Below, one piece after another: positions 45,522-53,838 of a stretch of 60,712 nt of DNA. Location: positions 1 through 60,712 of the forward strand of contig CAZEEG010000021.1 of assembly GCA_964511065.1 (NCBI GenBank), in the 5' to 3' direction. Source of the stretch: CALBRZ01 sp964511065 (GTDB lineage: Bacteria; Planctomycetota; Planctomycetia; Pirellulales; S012-138). Under the pieces are notes generated by a model that saw nothing but the letters and a program-made list of their open reading frames with translations, searched no databases and had not been told where the DNA came from. Made by a program: the position numbers and the translations under genes. Positions within the stretch are counted from its first letter, which is position 1; every line of letters begins with the position of its first letter.

Positions 45522-46544
45522 ATGCCGATCATCGAGATCAACAAGCTGTCCAAGACCTATCGCGTGTATCACAAGCGCGAAGGGCTGCTCGCATCGCTGA
45601 CGGGCCTGTTCCACCGCGAGCATCGCGATGTGCGCGCCGTGCGCGAGATCGACCTGACGGTCGAACAGGGCGAATTTGTCGCCTTTTTGGGCCCCAATGG
45701 CGCAGGTAAGACGACCACGCTGAAACTACTCTCCGGCGTCATCACGCCCACCTCGGGCGAGGCCCGCGTCATGGGCCACATCCCTTGGAAACGCGAGAAC
45801 GCGTACCGCCGCCGCTTTGCCCTGGTGATGGGGCAGAAAAATCAGCTTTGGTGGGATTTGCCTTCCCAAGAGTCGTTCCGCCTGCACCAGCAGATTTATC
45901 GCATTGAGCCGGAACGCTTCGATCGCACCCTGGACGAACTGGTCGATTTGCTGAACGTGCGGCGGCTGCTCGGCCAGCCGGTGCGCGAGTTGTCGCTGGG
46001 CGAGCGGATGAAGATGGAACTGATCGCCGCCCTGCTGCACAATCCCGACGTGTTGTTTCTCGACGAGCCGACCATCGGCCTGGATGTCGTGGCCCAGCAC
46101 AATATCCAGGCGTTCTTGCGGCACTACCAGCAGCAGCGGCGAATCACCATCCTGCTGACCAGTCACTACATGAAGGACGTGGCGGCCCTCTGCCAGCGGG
46201 TGGTCATCATCAACCACGGCCGGATCACCTACGACGGATCGCTCTCAGGGATCATCGACCGCTTCTCCAGCCACAAGATTCTCACCTTGCTGTTTGCCGC
46301 CGATGAACTGCCGCCGGACCTGTCCCGGTTTGGTGAGGTGCTGGAGAGAAATCCACCTCGGGTTCGCCTGCGGGTGGATCGCCGCGAGATGACCACGGTC
46401 CTTCAGCACCTGCTGCAGCAATACCAGATTGAAGACGTGAGCGTGGAAGACGCTCCGTTGGAAGAGGTCATTGCCGGGTTGTTCAACCAGCCCGATGCAG
46501 AAGCTGAGCCTGCCGGCGACCTGCCTGCGGCCCTGAATCCGTAG
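45522..46544 (+). CDS. ABC transporter ATPase of ABC-2 export type
   Basis: 340-residue ATP-binding subunit starting at ATG 45522 (MPIIEINKLS); upstream in-frame sequence is antisense to the CobW gene. Walker A GPNGAGKTT lies at 57-65. The signature reads LSLGERMKME, Walker B VLFLDEPTIGLD, and the H-loop TSHYM. The long insertion near the start and C-terminal domain fit ABC-2 type exporters of antibiotics or polysaccharides. No permease follows: the next gene is a release-factor-like protein. The partner must be elsewhere or be absent. Confidence 0.92.
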   Translation: MPIIEINKLSKTYRVYHKREGLLASLTGLFHREHRDVRAVREIDLTVEQGEFVAFLGPNGAGKTTTLKLLSGVITPTSGEARVMGHIPWKRENAYRRRFALVMGQKNQLWWDLPSQESFRLHQQIYRIEPERFDRTLDELVDLLNVRRLLGQPVRELSLGERMKMELIAALLHNPDVLFLDEPTIGLDVVAQHNIQAFLRHYQQQRRITILLTSHYMKDVAALCQRVVIINHGRITYDGSLSGIIDRFSSHKILTLLFAADELPPDLSRFGEVLERNPPRVRLRVDRREMTTVLQHLLQQYQIEDVSVEDAPLEEVIAGLFNQPDAEAEPAGDLPAALNP

Positions 46545-46587
46545 CTGCCAAAGGCCGCGGCGGTTCGCTGACCGCGGAACAATCTGC

Positions 46588-47097
46588 ATGGAGCCTGTCG
46601 CCTGCCATCCCGCCTGCCTGCCGCTTCAAGCCCTGGCGGCAGCATGCGAAGTTCGGACCACGCGGCGAAGCGGACCCGGTGGTCAGCACCGCAACAAGGT
46701 TGAGACGGCCGTGATCGTGCGGCATCGCCCTACCGGCATCGAGACCGAAGCCAACGAATCGCGCAGCCAGGCCGAGAACCGCCGCAAAGCGTATTTCCGG
46801 CTTCGGGTTCGGCTGGCCTTGGCGGTGCGTCACCCCGGGGCCGAGACGGCTTCGCCCCTGTGGAAGCAGCGATGCTCCCGCGGGCGGATTGCCGTGAATC
46901 CCGCGCACGACGATTTCCCGGCCCTGCTGGCCGAAGCCCTGGACCAGTTGCACGCCGCGAGCGGCCAGGTGGCCGCGGCCGCCCAACGGCTCGGCTGCTC
47001 CGCCAGCCAGTTGACGCGTTTCCTCAAGGAAGAACCCGCTGCATTGCAACTGGTCAACCAATGGCGCCAACAGGCCGGACACAAACCCCTGAAGTAA
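46588..47097 (+). CDS. Release-factor-like GGQ protein
   Basis: 169-residue protein. The first ~80 residues carry the RF-1 catalytic domain with TRRSGPGGQHRNKVETAV (GGQ at 31-33), which hydrolyses peptidyl-tRNA. The stop-codon-reading domains of RF1/RF2 are missing. The C-terminal half contains an HTH-like helix set (VAAAAQRLGCSASQLTRFLKEEP). It may be a ribosome-rescue factor in the ArfB/ICT1 or PrfH style, or a domain-loss paralog. It starts at ATG 46588, 43 bases after the ABC gene and 24 bases before the amidohydrolase. Confidence 0.85.
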   Translation: MEPVACHPACLPLQALAAACEVRTTRRSGPGGQHRNKVETAVIVRHRPTGIETEANESRSQAENRRKAYFRLRVRLALAVRHPGAETASPLWKQRCSRGRIAVNPAHDDFPALLAEALDQLHAASGQVAAAAQRLGCSASQLTRFLKEEPAALQLVNQWRQQAGHKPLK

Positions 47098-47121
47098 CCT
47101 GCCTCTTTTCTCAGTGGATCT

Positions 47122-48459
47122 ATGCCTGGCGATTCCTGTGCGACCCGTCCCACGTTGAATCAGCGCCCCGTGGCCCTGCGAGCGCGGTGGATCGTCCCGG
47201 TAACTTCGCCGCCGGTTGCCGATGGCTGGCTGACGGTTGCCGGCGGGCGTATCGTAGCGTTGGGATCCGCTCCTTCGCCCAATGCTCAGCGGGTTGACCT
47301 GGGCGATGCGATGATTCTGCCGGGGTTGATCAATGCCCACGCCCACCTGGAATTCAGCCTGCTGGATGCTCCGCTGGGCAAGCCCGGCCAGTCGCTGCCG
47401 GACTGGATTCGCGACGTGTTGTCGTACCGGCGATTCTCGAACGTGGATCGCGGTGCGGCCATCGCCGCCGGTATCGAGGAGTGCGCGCGGCACGGCACGG
47501 CGGTGATTGGAGAAATTGCCACGGGCGATTGGCAACGGTCCTGGTACGATCGCTCGGCTTCGCCGCACCCGCACGATACCATGGCCTCGCCACCGCGGCT
47601 GGTGCTGTTTCACGAGTTGATTGGCTTCGCTTCGGGCACGGTGCCGTTCAAGGTGGAGGAGGCCATGGCGCGGTTGGCCGAGCCGCCCTCACCCAAGCAT
47701 CTGCCTCTGAAACATGCGGCGACCGATGAGGCCGGGTGGACGATGCAACTGGGCATCAGCCCTCATGCTCCTTACACGGTGCACCCCGACTTGTTGCGGC
47801 AACTGGTGGCGCTGGCGGAACTGCGGCGCTGCCCTCTGGCAATGCACCTGGCCGAGTCGCTCGAAGAACTGGAACTGATGAAGCACGGCACCGGCCCGAT
47901 GCGCGACCTGCTGGCCGATGCCGGCGTATGGCAGGCTGGCGCCATCCCTCGCGGCACCACCCCGACCGATTACCTGCGGATGCTGACTGCGGGCCGATCC
48001 AGGGTATTGGCCATCCATGGCAATTACTTCTCGGCTGACGACATTGCCGTGGCGGCTTCCCTTCGGGACTGTCTGACCGTGGTGTATTGCCCTCGAACGC
48101 ACGCATATTTTGGCCACCGCCGATATCCGCTCGGCGAGATGCTTTCGGCAGGCGTCAGGGTGGCTCTCGGTACCGATGGTCGTTCGTCCAATCCCGACCT
48201 GAACGTGTTGAACGAAGTACGATACGTGGCCGAGCACCACGGGGTGCCAATGGAATTGGCACTTCGCATGGCCACGATCGACGCAGCCCAAGCCCTGGGG
48301 CTGGCGACCCAACTTGGTTCCCTGGCGCCTGGTAAGGCGGCCGCCTTGACCGTGCTGGCACTGCCTGCCGCAGGCGACCCAATGGCCCCGCTCCATTGGC
48401 TTTTCGACCGCCGCGTGAACGCCATGGCATGGCGCAGCCGGATCGATTCCGCGCAGTAA
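47122..48459 (+). CDS. Amidohydrolase (possible aminofutalosine deaminase)
   Basis: 445-residue metal-dependent amidohydrolase. The metal residues are present: HAH (His73, His75), the SPHAPYTV His, MHLAESLEE with a His, and an Asp in LGTDGRSSN. The barrel ends with APGKAAALTVL. The substrate is not certain. The HAHLEFS motif and the PLG...SLPDWI stretch recall the aminodeoxyfutalosine deaminases (MqnX) of the futalosine menaquinone pathway. That is a memory-based comparison with no other mqn gene beside it, so the symbol is left blank. It starts at ATG 47122. Confidence 0.82.
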   Translation: MPGDSCATRPTLNQRPVALRARWIVPVTSPPVADGWLTVAGGRIVALGSAPSPNAQRVDLGDAMILPGLINAHAHLEFSLLDAPLGKPGQSLPDWIRDVLSYRRFSNVDRGAAIAAGIEECARHGTAVIGEIATGDWQRSWYDRSASPHPHDTMASPPRLVLFHELIGFASGTVPFKVEEAMARLAEPPSPKHLPLKHAATDEAGWTMQLGISPHAPYTVHPDLLRQLVALAELRRCPLAMHLAESLEELELMKHGTGPMRDLLADAGVWQAGAIPRGTTPTDYLRMLTAGRSRVLAIHGNYFSADDIAVAASLRDCLTVVYCPRTHAYFGHRRYPLGEMLSAGVRVALGTDGRSSNPDLNVLNEVRYVAEHHGVPMELALRMATIDAAQALGLATQLGSLAPGKAAALTVLALPAAGDPMAPLHWLFDRRVNAMAWRSRIDSAQ

Positions 48460-48526
48460 CGCGCCGCATCGCTCGCAATGCTTGGAGCCAAAAGGCGTTG
48501 TCCGTCAGCGGGTTGCCTGCGGCTGC

Positions 48527-48967
48527 CTACACCTGTTCGGCAATGCCCCGAGGCGTTTCCCGTTCGATCAGTTCGCCGATCGCACGGAACCCGTCCGAAA
48601 GTAACATCAGGATGTCGTCGAGGCTGACCAATCCCACCAGTTTTCCTTCGCCATTGACGATGGGCACGCGGCGGAACCCGCCTGCTTGCATCAATTTCAA
48701 CGCTTCTTCGATAGGCGCATCCTCGGGCAGCGATTTTGGATCGGCGGTCATTACATCGCGTACCAGCACGGTGTTCCCGTGCAAGCCTTCAGCGAGAACG
48801 CGAAGGACCAGATCGCGATCCGTGACGATGCCAATCGGTTTATGCCACTCGTCGACGATCAGGAGCGTACCGACCCCGCGTTGCCGCATACGTTCGGCCG
48901 CTTGCCATACGGCTTCGGTGGGGTCTGCCACATCGACGCTTCGAACGCAGATTCGACCCAGTGACAT
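48527..48967 (-). CDS. Tandem CBS domain protein
   Basis: 146-residue protein with two CBS motifs. The first reads ...AAERMRQRGVGTLLIVDEWHKPIGIVTDRDLV, the second ...EEALKLMQAGGFRRVPIVNGEGKLVGLVSLDDIL. Paired CBS domains bind adenosyl nucleotides and regulate partners. No effector domain is present. It starts at ATG 48967 and stops 67 bases from the end of the convergent amidohydrolase. Confidence 0.92.
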   Translation of the reverse strand: MSLGRICVRSVDVADPTEAVWQAAERMRQRGVGTLLIVDEWHKPIGIVTDRDLVLRVLAEGLHGNTVLVRDVMTADPKSLPEDAPIEEALKLMQAGGFRRVPIVNGEGKLVGLVSLDDILMLLSDGFRAIGELIERETPRGIAEQV

Positions 48968-49107
48968 CGTGGACTACTCCAACTTCTGGAAGGTGGTTCG
49001 TGAACGGCAGTTGGGCACATTGTATCCGGGGGCCGGCCGATTGTCGGCCCCCGGCCATGGGATCGGCCGCCGAATTTAATGAGAAGCCCCCCACTGCGCG
49101 TGGACTT

Positions 49108-49581
49108 CTACGCTTCTTGGTGAATTGGCGTGGCGAACGACGCCAGTCGCGGCGACTCAAGGGTCATATAATCCTCAAACCGCATCTTGACCGCTTCGTG
49201 ATGCGTGTTGCCTTCAAACACGATCACGTCGAGATCGGCCAGGCACTCGTCCACCATCGTCTTCATGCCGTACTGCGACCCAAACGGCGGAAGCACGCCG
49301 GTTTCGCAATCCGAGCAATGCGTGGCAATTTCCGACTCGGACGCCAGGCTGACATCGCAGCCCAAGACCTCAGCCATCTTGGAAAAGTCGATCTGCATGT
49401 CGGCAGGCAGCACCGCGACGACATAATCCCCGGTGCCTTCCGCGCGAAGCAACACGGTCTTGGCCACTTGCCGGCCGGGCACGTGAAGTTCCTGGGCCAT
49501 TTCCTGGGCCGTGTACGTCTCGAAATGCGGTAGGACCTCGTACCATACATTCCGCTGTTTGAGAAATTCTGCGGTGTTCAT
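49108..49581 (-). CDS. YbaK-type aminoacyl-tRNA deacylase
   Basis: 157-residue protein of the YbaK/ProRS-editing family. It starts at ATG 49581 with a perfect AAGGAGG six bases upstream; the upstream frame extension is rejected. Motifs: EMAQELHVPGRQVAKTVLLR with the conserved Lys, GVLPPFGS, and the aspartate-containing LADLDVIVFEGN. It hydrolyses mischarged aminoacyl-tRNA (Cys/Ala-tRNA-Pro type). It is transcribed alone toward the CBS gene. Confidence 0.9.
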   Translation of the reverse strand: MNTAEFLKQRNVWYEVLPHFETYTAQEMAQELHVPGRQVAKTVLLRAEGTGDYVVAVLPADMQIDFSKMAEVLGCDVSLASESEIATHCSDCETGVLPPFGSQYGMKTMVDECLADLDVIVFEGNTHHEAVKMRFEDYMTLESPRLASFATPIHQEA

Positions 49582-49944
49582 GGCGAACCCTCCTTCTGCA
49601 AGGCTTTGCACGAGCTGCCGGCTTTGCAGAACAAACCATGCAATCGGCGCGCCGCGACAGAGTCATTGCGACAGTTTGCCGCAGGCTGCGAGCGAGGGTT
49701 TCCCCCCGCCTTGATTCCCGCCTGACAGAAGCTCGAAAACCCCAGCAACACCCTTCATGGGAGGGGGGTAGCCAGATGCACCAACGGCAAGAGACTCCGA
49801 GCAGAAAAGAGCCATCAAGAACATTTGCAGCCCAGGTGGCCAATGGCCGGGAAACCGGCCGCACGGCGCCGGCAAGAATCAGCCAGTGGGCCAGCGAACG
49901 AAGTGGCGAGGGATCGACGATACGCCGCGGAGGGACCACCCCGG
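49582..49944. other. Gap between deacylase and sigma genes
   Basis: About 363 bases. Apart from the deacylase's AAGGAGG ribosome site at the left edge, I see no gene, terminator or tRNA. The sequence has short G/C runs (for example GGGAGGGGGG near 49760) without obvious repeat structure. Confidence 0.4.
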
Positions 49945-50559
49945 TTAGCTCGATGGCGCAGCATCGGGCCCCAGCAGTGTTTGCAGCTTATTCAGCGTGC
50001 GGGTAAGCATCACGCGCACGGCACCATCGGTCTTGCCCAACCGCTGAGCGATTTCCTTGGAAGGCAGGCCTTCCACATATCGCAGGCGGATCGCTTCCCG
50101 CTGGTCTTCGGGCAACAGCGCCAGGGCTTCCATCAATTTGATGGCTCGCCGGTCACGGCTGACGGCCTGGCTGGCGGTGGTCATGCTCGCCACGAGCAGA
50201 TCGACCAGGCCGCAGCGGCTTTCCCGGCCCCCCGCAGGTGCGTCGATGGAAATTTCTCGGCCTGCGTTCCGCTTTTTTGCGCCAAAGTATCGGCGGTGGG
50301 CGTCAATGATTCGCCGCTGGGCGACCTGGCATAGCCAGCCAAAAGGATCCCGCTCGTGCAGATCCACCGAATCGAGCGACCGCACCGCTTCGGCGCTCAT
50401 CTCTTGAAAGATGTCTTCTATCTCGATCTTGCTGCGCAGCGCATCGCTGCATTGACGCTGGATGTAAGCCAGCAGGTGTGCCCGGCGGGCTTGGATGAAT
50501 TGGGCCAGAGCTTCGGCATCCCCGTTGCCAATCTGGTCGATGAGTTGCTGCTCGTCCAT
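49945..50559 (-). CDS. Sigma-70 family (ECF-like) RNA polymerase sigma factor
   Basis: 204 residues if started at ATG 50559 (MDEQQLIDQ). Region 2: LRSKIEIEDIFQEMSAEAVRSL and FGWLCQVAQRRIIDAHRR. Region 4: LLPEDQREAIRLRYVEGLPSKEIAQRLGKTDGAVRVMLTR. An alternative ATG at 50721 has a better Shine-Dalgarno (GGAGG at eight bases) and would add 54 residues of low-complexity sequence without family match, whose codons look less GC-rich at third positions. Both starts stay possible. No anti-sigma gene is adjacent. The target promoters are unknown. Confidence 0.88.
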   Translation of the reverse strand: MDEQQLIDQIGNGDAEALAQFIQARRAHLLAYIQRQCSDALRSKIEIEDIFQEMSAEAVRSLDSVDLHERDPFGWLCQVAQRRIIDAHRRYFGAKKRNAGREISIDAPAGGRESRCGLVDLLVASMTTASQAVSRDRRAIKLMEALALLPEDQREAIRLRYVEGLPSKEIAQRLGKTDGAVRVMLTRTLNKLQTLLGPDAAPSS

Positions 50560-51126
50560 GGTTCGCACCGCCTTGGCTGGGGGACGAAGTCGTGGCCCAC
50601 ACTTTTCATCTTGGGGTTCGCCGCCAGCAGAAGCAAGAGTTGCTGGCTGCGATCTCGGCCCGGCAGAATCAAGGATGAGTTTTTTCGGCCAGTCGGTAGC
50701 GGTAGCTAGGGATGGATGCATGGCGAAACCTCCAGCGGATCGATGGCAAGGTGCCGCGGCCATGCGTCTGCATCCGCCGCGCCTCTCCGTTCATGGCTTC
50801 AGCGCGAATGGCAGGCCGGTGTTACCATCGATCGCGAGGAAATAAGCAATAACCGGCATTTCTTGTGTAACAATGGGGGCGGCCCTGCGCTCTTCATAAG
50901 CCGCCGACCGATGCTGATGGATGGATCGCTGGGGCCGGTTATGCCGGGGGATTGCCCCGTGTTGCACGGCAGGCTCTGGGGAATTCGGTAAAATCAGCCG
51001 TATTCTCGGCACATCGAATTGAAAGGCAGCAGCACGCTCACTTTGCAGGTATGGGTAGTCAGCAGCCATCTTGATGGTTTCGATTGTTCTCATCGGCAAC
51101 GCATACGGACTGATTGGGGGAATACC
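50560..51126. promoter_or_regulatory. Divergent region between sigma and TPR genes
   Basis: 567 bases with promoters expected for both directions. It includes the alternative start of the sigma gene at 50721 and its GGAGG site. No other gene is supported. Confidence 0.4.
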
Positions 51127-52869
51127 ATGTTGCGAAGGTACGTTGGCACTCCGGCCGTGGGCCTGCTACTGAACCGCGCCTTGGCAATGGGCTGTTTGAT
51201 GCTGGGGCCAATCGCCGCGACGGCCTGGGCCGAACCACCGACAACACAACCGGAAGAGGGTTCCAAGTCATCCGCTGCCAAGCACGCTCCGCGGCTGTAC
51301 GAGGGGTTCAGCGGATATGCACGCAAGATTTCGACCCGCTCGCCGCTGGCGCAGCAGTGGTTCGATCAAGGCATCCAACTGCTGTACGGGTACAACCACG
51401 ACGAGGCGATTCGGTCCTTCGAGATGGCGGGCAAGATCGACCCTTCGTGCGCGATGGCCTGGTGGGGGTCCGCTTATGCCCGAGGATTGCACATCAACAA
51501 TCCGGAGATGGGCGAGGAGCAAAGCCGCCTGGCATTCGCGGCGGCCGAGAAGGCGGTCGCCGCGCTCGACGACGAAACGCCGGTTGAACAGGCCCTGGTG
51601 AAGGCGGTTCGGCGGCGCTACGCCTGGCCGGCCCCCAAGGATCGCAGCCCTTTGGATCGCGATTATGCCGACGCGATGGAAGCGGTCTGGCACCAGTTCC
51701 CCGACGATGCCGACGTAGGCGCGCTGTTTGCCGAGTCGTTGATGAATCTTCAACCTTGGGATTTGTGGACCGCTCAAGGTGAGCCAAAGGGCCGAGCGCT
51801 GGAAATTGTGAGCGTTCTGGAAAAGACGCTAGGCAAGCATCCCAAGCATCCCGGTGCCAATCACTTTTACATTCACGCCGTGGAAGCGTCGCCTTGGCCG
51901 CACCGGGCCGTTCCCGCCGCTGAACGGTTGCAAAACCTGGTCCCCGGTTCGGGGCACCTGGTTCACATGCCCTCGCACATTTTCATTCGCGTGGGCCGGT
52001 ATGCCGACGCCGCCGATGCCAATAGCCGGGCCATCGCTGCTGATGAGGCCTATTTTGCCGTGGCGCCCCCGCCAAATTTCTATAGCCTGTATTTTCTGCA
52101 CAACGTCCACTTCCTGGCCTATGCATCCATGATGGAGGGGCGATACGAAACGGCGATGGCTGCCGCGCGCAAGATCGAGAAACAAATCCCTGCCGAGTTT
52201 CTGCGCGAGTACGTGACGCTGGCCGATGGCCTGACTGCCACGGCACTTCATGTGATGATCCGGTTCGGCAAATGGAAGGCGATTCTGGCGGAACCGGAAC
52301 CAGAAACCTGGCGGCTACTCAGCCGGGCGCAGCGGCATTACGCCCGCAGCGTGGCCTATTCGGCACTGGGCGATACGGCCGCGGCCCGCAATGAGATCGA
52401 GTTGATGGACGCCGTCACCGCCGAACTCACCGATGAATGGATGATGGGCAACAATTCGGCCAAGGATGTGATGTCCATTGCGGCCAAGATGGCGGCCGGG
52501 GAACTGGCCTTTCGACAAGGCAACTCTGCAGAAGCATTCCGCCTGCTGCGCGAAGCAGTGAAGCTGGAAGAAAACCTGGCCTACGATGAACCGCCCGGCT
52601 GGATGCAGCCGGTCCGCCATGCGCTGGGCGCGCTGCTGCTGGCCGACGATCGGGCGGCGGAGGCCGAGGCCGTGTATCGCGCCGATCTCGCGCGGCACCC
52701 GCATAACGCCTGGTCGCTCTTGGGGTTGCACCAATCGCTTGAGAAACAGGCCAAGTGGCAACAAGCCGATCAACTGGAGGAACAGGTGCGCCAAGCCTGG
52801 GCCAGGGCCGATGTCATGCCCAAGGCCAGTTGCTACTGCCATCCCGAGGCACGCGGCACGGGCGAGTAA
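51127..52869 (+). CDS. Exported TPR protein
   Basis: 580-residue protein starting at ATG 51127 (MLRRYVGTPA). The signal peptide ends near AATAWAEPP. The body is built of TPR-like helical pairs (such as YNHDEAIRSFEMAGKIDPSCAMAWWGSAYA) and contains conserved-looking blocks NHFYIHAVEASPWPHRAVPAAERL and HLVHMPSHIFIRVGRY. A His-rich HxFYIHxxE plus HMPSHIFIRVG pattern could bind metal; this is only a guess from residue spacing. The C-terminus carries further TPR repeats (MQPVRHALGALLLADDRAAEAEAVYRADLA) and ends with a CYCHPE tail. The exact role is unknown. It converges on the next minus-strand gene. Confidence 0.88.
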   Translation: MLRRYVGTPAVGLLLNRALAMGCLMLGPIAATAWAEPPTTQPEEGSKSSAAKHAPRLYEGFSGYARKISTRSPLAQQWFDQGIQLLYGYNHDEAIRSFEMAGKIDPSCAMAWWGSAYARGLHINNPEMGEEQSRLAFAAAEKAVAALDDETPVEQALVKAVRRRYAWPAPKDRSPLDRDYADAMEAVWHQFPDDADVGALFAESLMNLQPWDLWTAQGEPKGRALEIVSVLEKTLGKHPKHPGANHFYIHAVEASPWPHRAVPAAERLQNLVPGSGHLVHMPSHIFIRVGRYADAADANSRAIAADEAYFAVAPPPNFYSLYFLHNVHFLAYASMMEGRYETAMAAARKIEKQIPAEFLREYVTLADGLTATALHVMIRFGKWKAILAEPEPETWRLLSRAQRHYARSVAYSALGDTAAARNEIELMDAVTAELTDEWMMGNNSAKDVMSIAAKMAAGELAFRQGNSAEAFRLLREAVKLEENLAYDEPPGWMQPVRHALGALLLADDRAAEAEAVYRADLARHPHNAWSLLGLHQSLEKQAKWQQADQLEEQVRQAWARADVMPKASCYCHPEARGTGE

Positions 52870-52885
52870 AGCCTTGCGTGCGCCG

Positions 52886-53413
52886 TTATTCGACGATGAT
52901 TGGGCCGAAGGCGTCGTCGCCCCGGGCTTCCCACTCGCGGCGCACTTCGCGCAGACCAAAGGCGCACAGTTCGAAATGTTGGCTTAACCGTTCAAGGACA
53001 TCGCTTTCGCTGGCGTATTCATCATCGCGGAAGGTACTGGCGATGAGATAGCTTCGCTTGCCCTGTTCGCAGTAATCGATGAACCGGTCGATCCGGCGTT
53101 GCATCTTGGGCAGCGACTCAGGGTAAACGCCGGTCCAAAACAGCGTGAAATCGCCAATATGGCGGTGGACCTCGCGGCGTGCGTTGCCGATCCGTTGTTC
53201 GGCTTCCATCAGCATCTCGCCAACCTCGTTGAGGCGGCGGCCCGCCAGATCGCGGACCTTGTGCACCGCGTCGATGCGGACGAACCGCACCAGCAGGTCC
53301 GCGATGTAGTCGATCAGCGGCGGATCGGCGATGCCTAACCGCGTTTGAAATGTATTCTCGGCAAGCCCTGCAAAGTAGCGAGCCAGTGTGGTCTTGGGCC
53401 GACTGGGATACAT
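52886..53413 (-). CDS. Conserved-looking hypothetical protein
   Basis: 175 residues if started at ATG 53413, which has GGAGG eight bases upstream; a longer frame upstream is not supported. The protein is helical and charged, without signal peptide, membrane helix or recognised catalytic motif. It contains RRLNEVGEMLMEAEQRIG, the block HIGDFTLFWTGVYPESL and LIASTF. I do not recognise the family. Confidence 0.75.
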   Translation of the reverse strand: MYPSRPKTTLARYFAGLAENTFQTRLGIADPPLIDYIADLLVRFVRIDAVHKVRDLAGRRLNEVGEMLMEAEQRIGNARREVHRHIGDFTLFWTGVYPESLPKMQRRIDRFIDYCEQGKRSYLIASTFRDDEYASESDVLERLSQHFELCAFGLREVRREWEARGDDAFGPIIVE

Positions 53414-53838
53414 TCTGCGACCTCCGGGAAGTGGAAGTCGTCGCCGCCACGACGGAACCTGAATCAATGCGGCTCGGGGTGGGATGTCGCCGACGTGTGC
53501 GACAAGGTAGCTGGCAGCTATCGCCCCCACTGCCGAGCATTGCAATTCTAGCCTCGCTATTTTGACAAGGTCAAGTTCAGCAGGGGCCAGGTCGGCGGCG
53601 ATCAATTGCTGTAAGATGCGATCACAACAGGGTTTATGACGACTAGCATGGAGTGAGGGACACCTGCCCTACGCTCCCGCTGGCAGCAACGACAAGCCTT
53701 GCTGGCGGGCCGTTCGAGGTAAGCAGGGCGAATGCGAAACACCCGCCAGGATGGAAAGCCTGGCGGGCGTTTTCGCTTAGACCGATCGATGCCGGGTGCC
53801 GCAAGTCACAGGGCCAATCGGCCGCCGGCAATCCGCAT
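53414..53838. other. Gap containing a strong terminator
   Basis: 425 bases between the hypothetical gene start and the CHG-repeat gene stop (both on the minus strand). The main feature is the hairpin near 53736-53776. No gene is supported. Confidence 0.45.
53736..53776. terminator. Bidirectional-looking rho-independent terminator
   Basis: Nine perfect base pairs (CCCGCCAGG at 53742-53750 with CCTGGCGGG at 53759-53767) around an 8-base loop. The stem extends outward, with one mismatch, into complementary GCGAAAC/GTTTTCGC flanks. A T-run follows on the plus strand (GTTTTCGC) and GTTTCGC on the minus strand. It lies about 70 bases after the CHG-repeat stop on the minus strand, so it likely ends that transcript. 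Confidence 0.75.

Noticed and set aside
49930..49990. tRNA-like stretch near 49944 (GGTTAGCTCGATGG)
   Set aside because: It is the end of the sigma-factor gene region, and no cloverleaf arms can be formed around it.
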